From Pseudomonadota bacterium (lineage in GTDB: Bacteria > Pseudomonadota > Gammaproteobacteria > Acidiferrobacterales > Acidiferrobacteraceae), in the NCBI GenBank assembly GCA_021795255.1, contig JAJYPQ010000303.1, positions 1-5,469 of the forward strand: a stretch of DNA of 5,469 nt. The letters run 5' to 3'. A model generated the notes under the pieces. It was given only the letters and a program-made list of their open reading frames with translations, made no database searches and was not told the DNA's origin. Within the stretch, counting starts at the first letter, position 1, and every line of letters begins with the position of its first letter. This document shows, piece after piece, positions 4,227 through 5,469 of this stretch. Made by a program: the position numbers and the translations under genes.

Positions 4227-5168
4227 ATGTACGAAAGTCGTTCATCGCGTTACACAAGGGACCAGGATTTTGCTTTTGCCGTTATGCGCATTATTTTTGG
4301 CGCTATTTGGGCAGTAAATACCGCTCTTGAAGCCAATGCCCCCTATGTGAATCATTTTTTGGCGTCCATCGTACAGCGCGTGGCGGGCCAGCCCGATGTC
4401 GTTCGGGCCTATTTGCATATTGTGATCCACGGGATAGAGCTGTTAGGTCCCCGGCATGTGGCGATGGCGACCGTGGTCGTGGATGGTCTTCTCGCGATAT
4501 CACTTTTGACGGGCGTGGGACTGCGGCCTTGGGCGCGATTTGGCGTCATTTATAGCCTGTTTTTGTGGTCAACGGTGGGGGGGTTCGGGGGACCTTATGT
4601 GGCCGGTGCGACCGATCCGGGTACCGCTATTGTGTATGCACTGACGTTTTTTACCATCCTCTCCGTTCCGTCAGAACAGCGGCTGACCATAGGAGGTCAT
4701 CCGGCACGGGTCGTGGAGACCCGGGAAATCGAGGTGGTGCGGATCCTCTTCGGCCTCTTGTGGGCCTTTGATGCCTTCTGGAAATGGCAGCCGGCGTTTT
4801 TAGAGCATGGCCTTTCTTATCTGCGCGCCGCCCAAGTCGGCCAACCAGTCTGGATTGTGGTCTACATCGGCCTCTTTATCCGTATCCTCGGCATTGTCGG
4901 ACCCGTGGCCTTCGGCCTCTTTGCGGCGGTTGTGGAAACGGCACTGGCGATCAGCCTTTTGGCGAAGCGTGGCGAGAAGTGGATGCTGCCGATCGGGTTT
5001 TTCTATTCGTTCGGGGTGTGGACGACCGCCGAGGGCTGGGGCGGCCCCTATAGCCTCGGAAGCACCGGAAACCGGGGGGACATGCTGGGCACGGCGGATA
5101 TGTACATGATCGTCTACTTATACCTGATGGTCGCCTATCTTTTTAACCGTCGCCGCAAGATATCATAA
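4227..5168 (+). CDS. DoxX/DoxD-like integral membrane protein, tandem-duplicated
   Basis: A 313-residue protein, about twice the length of ordinary DoxX proteins (roughly 130-150). Two homologous halves are visible. Half 1 begins RIIFGAIWAVNTALE (21-35) and ends with WSTVGGFGGPY (114-124). Half 2 begins RILFGLLWAFDAFWK (172-186) and ends with WTTAEGWGGPY (265-275). Both landmarks are exactly 151 residues apart. Each half has about four hydrophobic helices, giving about eight, joined by a polar linker (about 147-168), with a basic RRRK tail. The R-I-x-F-G-x-x-W start and the G(F/W)GGPY turn recall the DoxX/DoxD superfamily. DoxD is the small subunit of the archaeal thiosulfate:quinone oxidoreductase, and other members have redox or quinone-linked roles. 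No DoxA partner gene is in the window, so thiosulfate oxidation is only a possibility. The start at 4227 has AAGGAG upstream. It is divergent from yaiI and convergent with tatD. Confidence 0.85.
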   Translation: MYESRSSRYTRDQDFAFAVMRIIFGAIWAVNTALEANAPYVNHFLASIVQRVAGQPDVVRAYLHIVIHGIELLGPRHVAMATVVVDGLLAISLLTGVGLRPWARFGVIYSLFLWSTVGGFGGPYVAGATDPGTAIVYALTFFTILSVPSEQRLTIGGHPARVVETREIEVVRILFGLLWAFDAFWKWQPAFLEHGLSYLRAAQVGQPVWIVVYIGLFIRILGIVGPVAFGLFAAVVETALAISLLAKRGEKWMLPIGFFYSFGVWTTAEGWGGPYSLGSTGNRGDMLGTADMYMIVYLYLMVAYLFNRRRKIS

Positions 5169-5188
5169 GACTTTCAAGGCCTTATGAT
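5162..5188 (+). repeat. Inverted repeat overlapping the DoxX-like stop codon
   Basis: ATCATAAG (5162-5169) and CTTATGAT (5181-5188) are perfect 8-base inverted arms with an 11-base loop. The left arm contains the TAA stop (5166-5168). No T-run follows, so it is not a standard terminator, but it could stabilise the 3' end or end transcription weakly between the convergent genes. Confidence 0.4.
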
Positions 5189-5299
5189 GTTCTCTGATAG
5201 TCATGGATTAATGACATGAACTTATTACGATAAGTCGCTAACCAATAAAGAGTTTTTTGATATTGTCCTAGGCTTTGGGGCGTGCCACGCCGTCCAAGC
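5169..5299. other. Gap between the convergent DoxX-like and TatD genes
   Basis: This AT-richer 131-base gap holds the right arm of the inverted repeat at 5162-5188, a T6 run (5253-5258) without a stem in front, and a palindrome GGCGTGCCACGCC at 5279-5291 just past the TatD stop. No canonical terminator is present for either gene. Confidence 0.4.
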
Positions 5300-5469
5300 T
5301 TAGGCCGCGTCTTTGAAGAGCGAAAAAAAGTTGCGGCTGGTGCTATCGGCGATCCGTTCGAGGGGGGCCTGCCGGATATCCGCCAGGCATTGTGCGACAT
5401 GGCAGACAAAGGACGGCTCGTTGCTTTTTCCGCGATGAGGAACCGGCGCTAGGTACGGGGCGTCGGTTT
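5300..5469 (-). CDS. TatD-family metal-dependent hydrolase, C-terminal end (5' part outside window)
   Basis: The minus strand from the window edge to a TAA at 5302-5300 encodes the last 55 residues of a TatD-type protein. It opens with TDAPYLAPVPHRGKSNEP, the family's hallmark near the C-terminus, where the Asp of (E)TDAP is a metal ligand. It is followed by the closing helices HVAQCLADIRQAPLERIA and the typical ending SRNFFSLF. TatD proteins are TIM-barrel metal-dependent deoxyribonucleases (amidohydrolase superfamily), usually about 260 residues; some act as 3'-5' exonucleases in DNA repair. Only this end is visible, so I cannot separate TatD from its paralogues YcfH and YjjV. The GKSNEP-type tail is shared by TatD and YcfH. 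Confidence 0.93.
   Translation of the reverse strand, partial: TDAPYLAPVPHRGKSNEPSFVCHVAQCLADIRQAPLERIADSTSRNFFSLFKDAA

Noticed and set aside
5279..5291. GGCGTGCCACGCC as a terminator for tatD
   Set aside because: The arms leave too small a loop unless shortened, and no T-run follows on the minus strand.
5182..5409. Minus-strand 75-codon frame over the gap and the TatD end
   Set aside because: It is out of frame with the TatD C-terminus, whose TDAPYLAP and SRNFFSLF blocks fix the true frame.

Overview
The window looks like a piece of a proteobacterial chromosome, most likely from the Gammaproteobacteria or a close relative such as Acidithiobacillia. Three things point this way. A periplasmic group 1 truncated haemoglobin sits behind a DUF3034-type outer-membrane protein. 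YaiI (DUF188) and TatD genes are present. A near-perfect XerC/XerD dif site matches the gamma/betaproteobacterial consensus. I cannot name the genus. A DoxX/DoxD-like membrane protein would suit a sulfur-oxidising or acidophilic lifestyle, but that is only a hint.

Layout, left to right. At 1-1160 there is a plus-strand pair: the C-terminal part of a DUF3034 beta-barrel-like protein, then a signal-peptide-bearing truncated haemoglobin, closed by a textbook intrinsic terminator (1131-1157). At 1227-1254 lies the dif site, the place where replicated chromosome dimers are resolved, so this is the replication terminus region. From 1411 to 4055 four genes run on the minus strand, toward dif: an unusual alpha/beta hydrolase, a tiny Gly/Arg/Asp-rich lipoprotein, a membrane protein with an internal repeat, and YaiI. 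From 4227 to 5168 a plus-strand gene encodes a DoxX/DoxD-like membrane protein made of two tandem copies of one four-helix unit. The last 170 bases hold the C-terminus of a TatD-family metal-dependent hydrolase on the minus strand, convergent with the DoxX gene.

Most genes point toward dif from both sides, as expected for leading-strand genes at a terminus. The DoxX-like gene is the exception. The stretch just right of dif (about 1255-2650) holds only the cysteine-rich hydrolase with an unclear start, plus non-coding-looking DNA. It looks less conserved than its surroundings and could be accessory DNA placed next to dif. The main observations to check are the dif site itself, the haemoglobin whose distal-pocket polar residues are replaced by Ile and Leu, the hydrolase with Cys in place of the nucleophilic Ser and no HG oxyanion motif, and the exact internal duplication in the DoxX-like protein.
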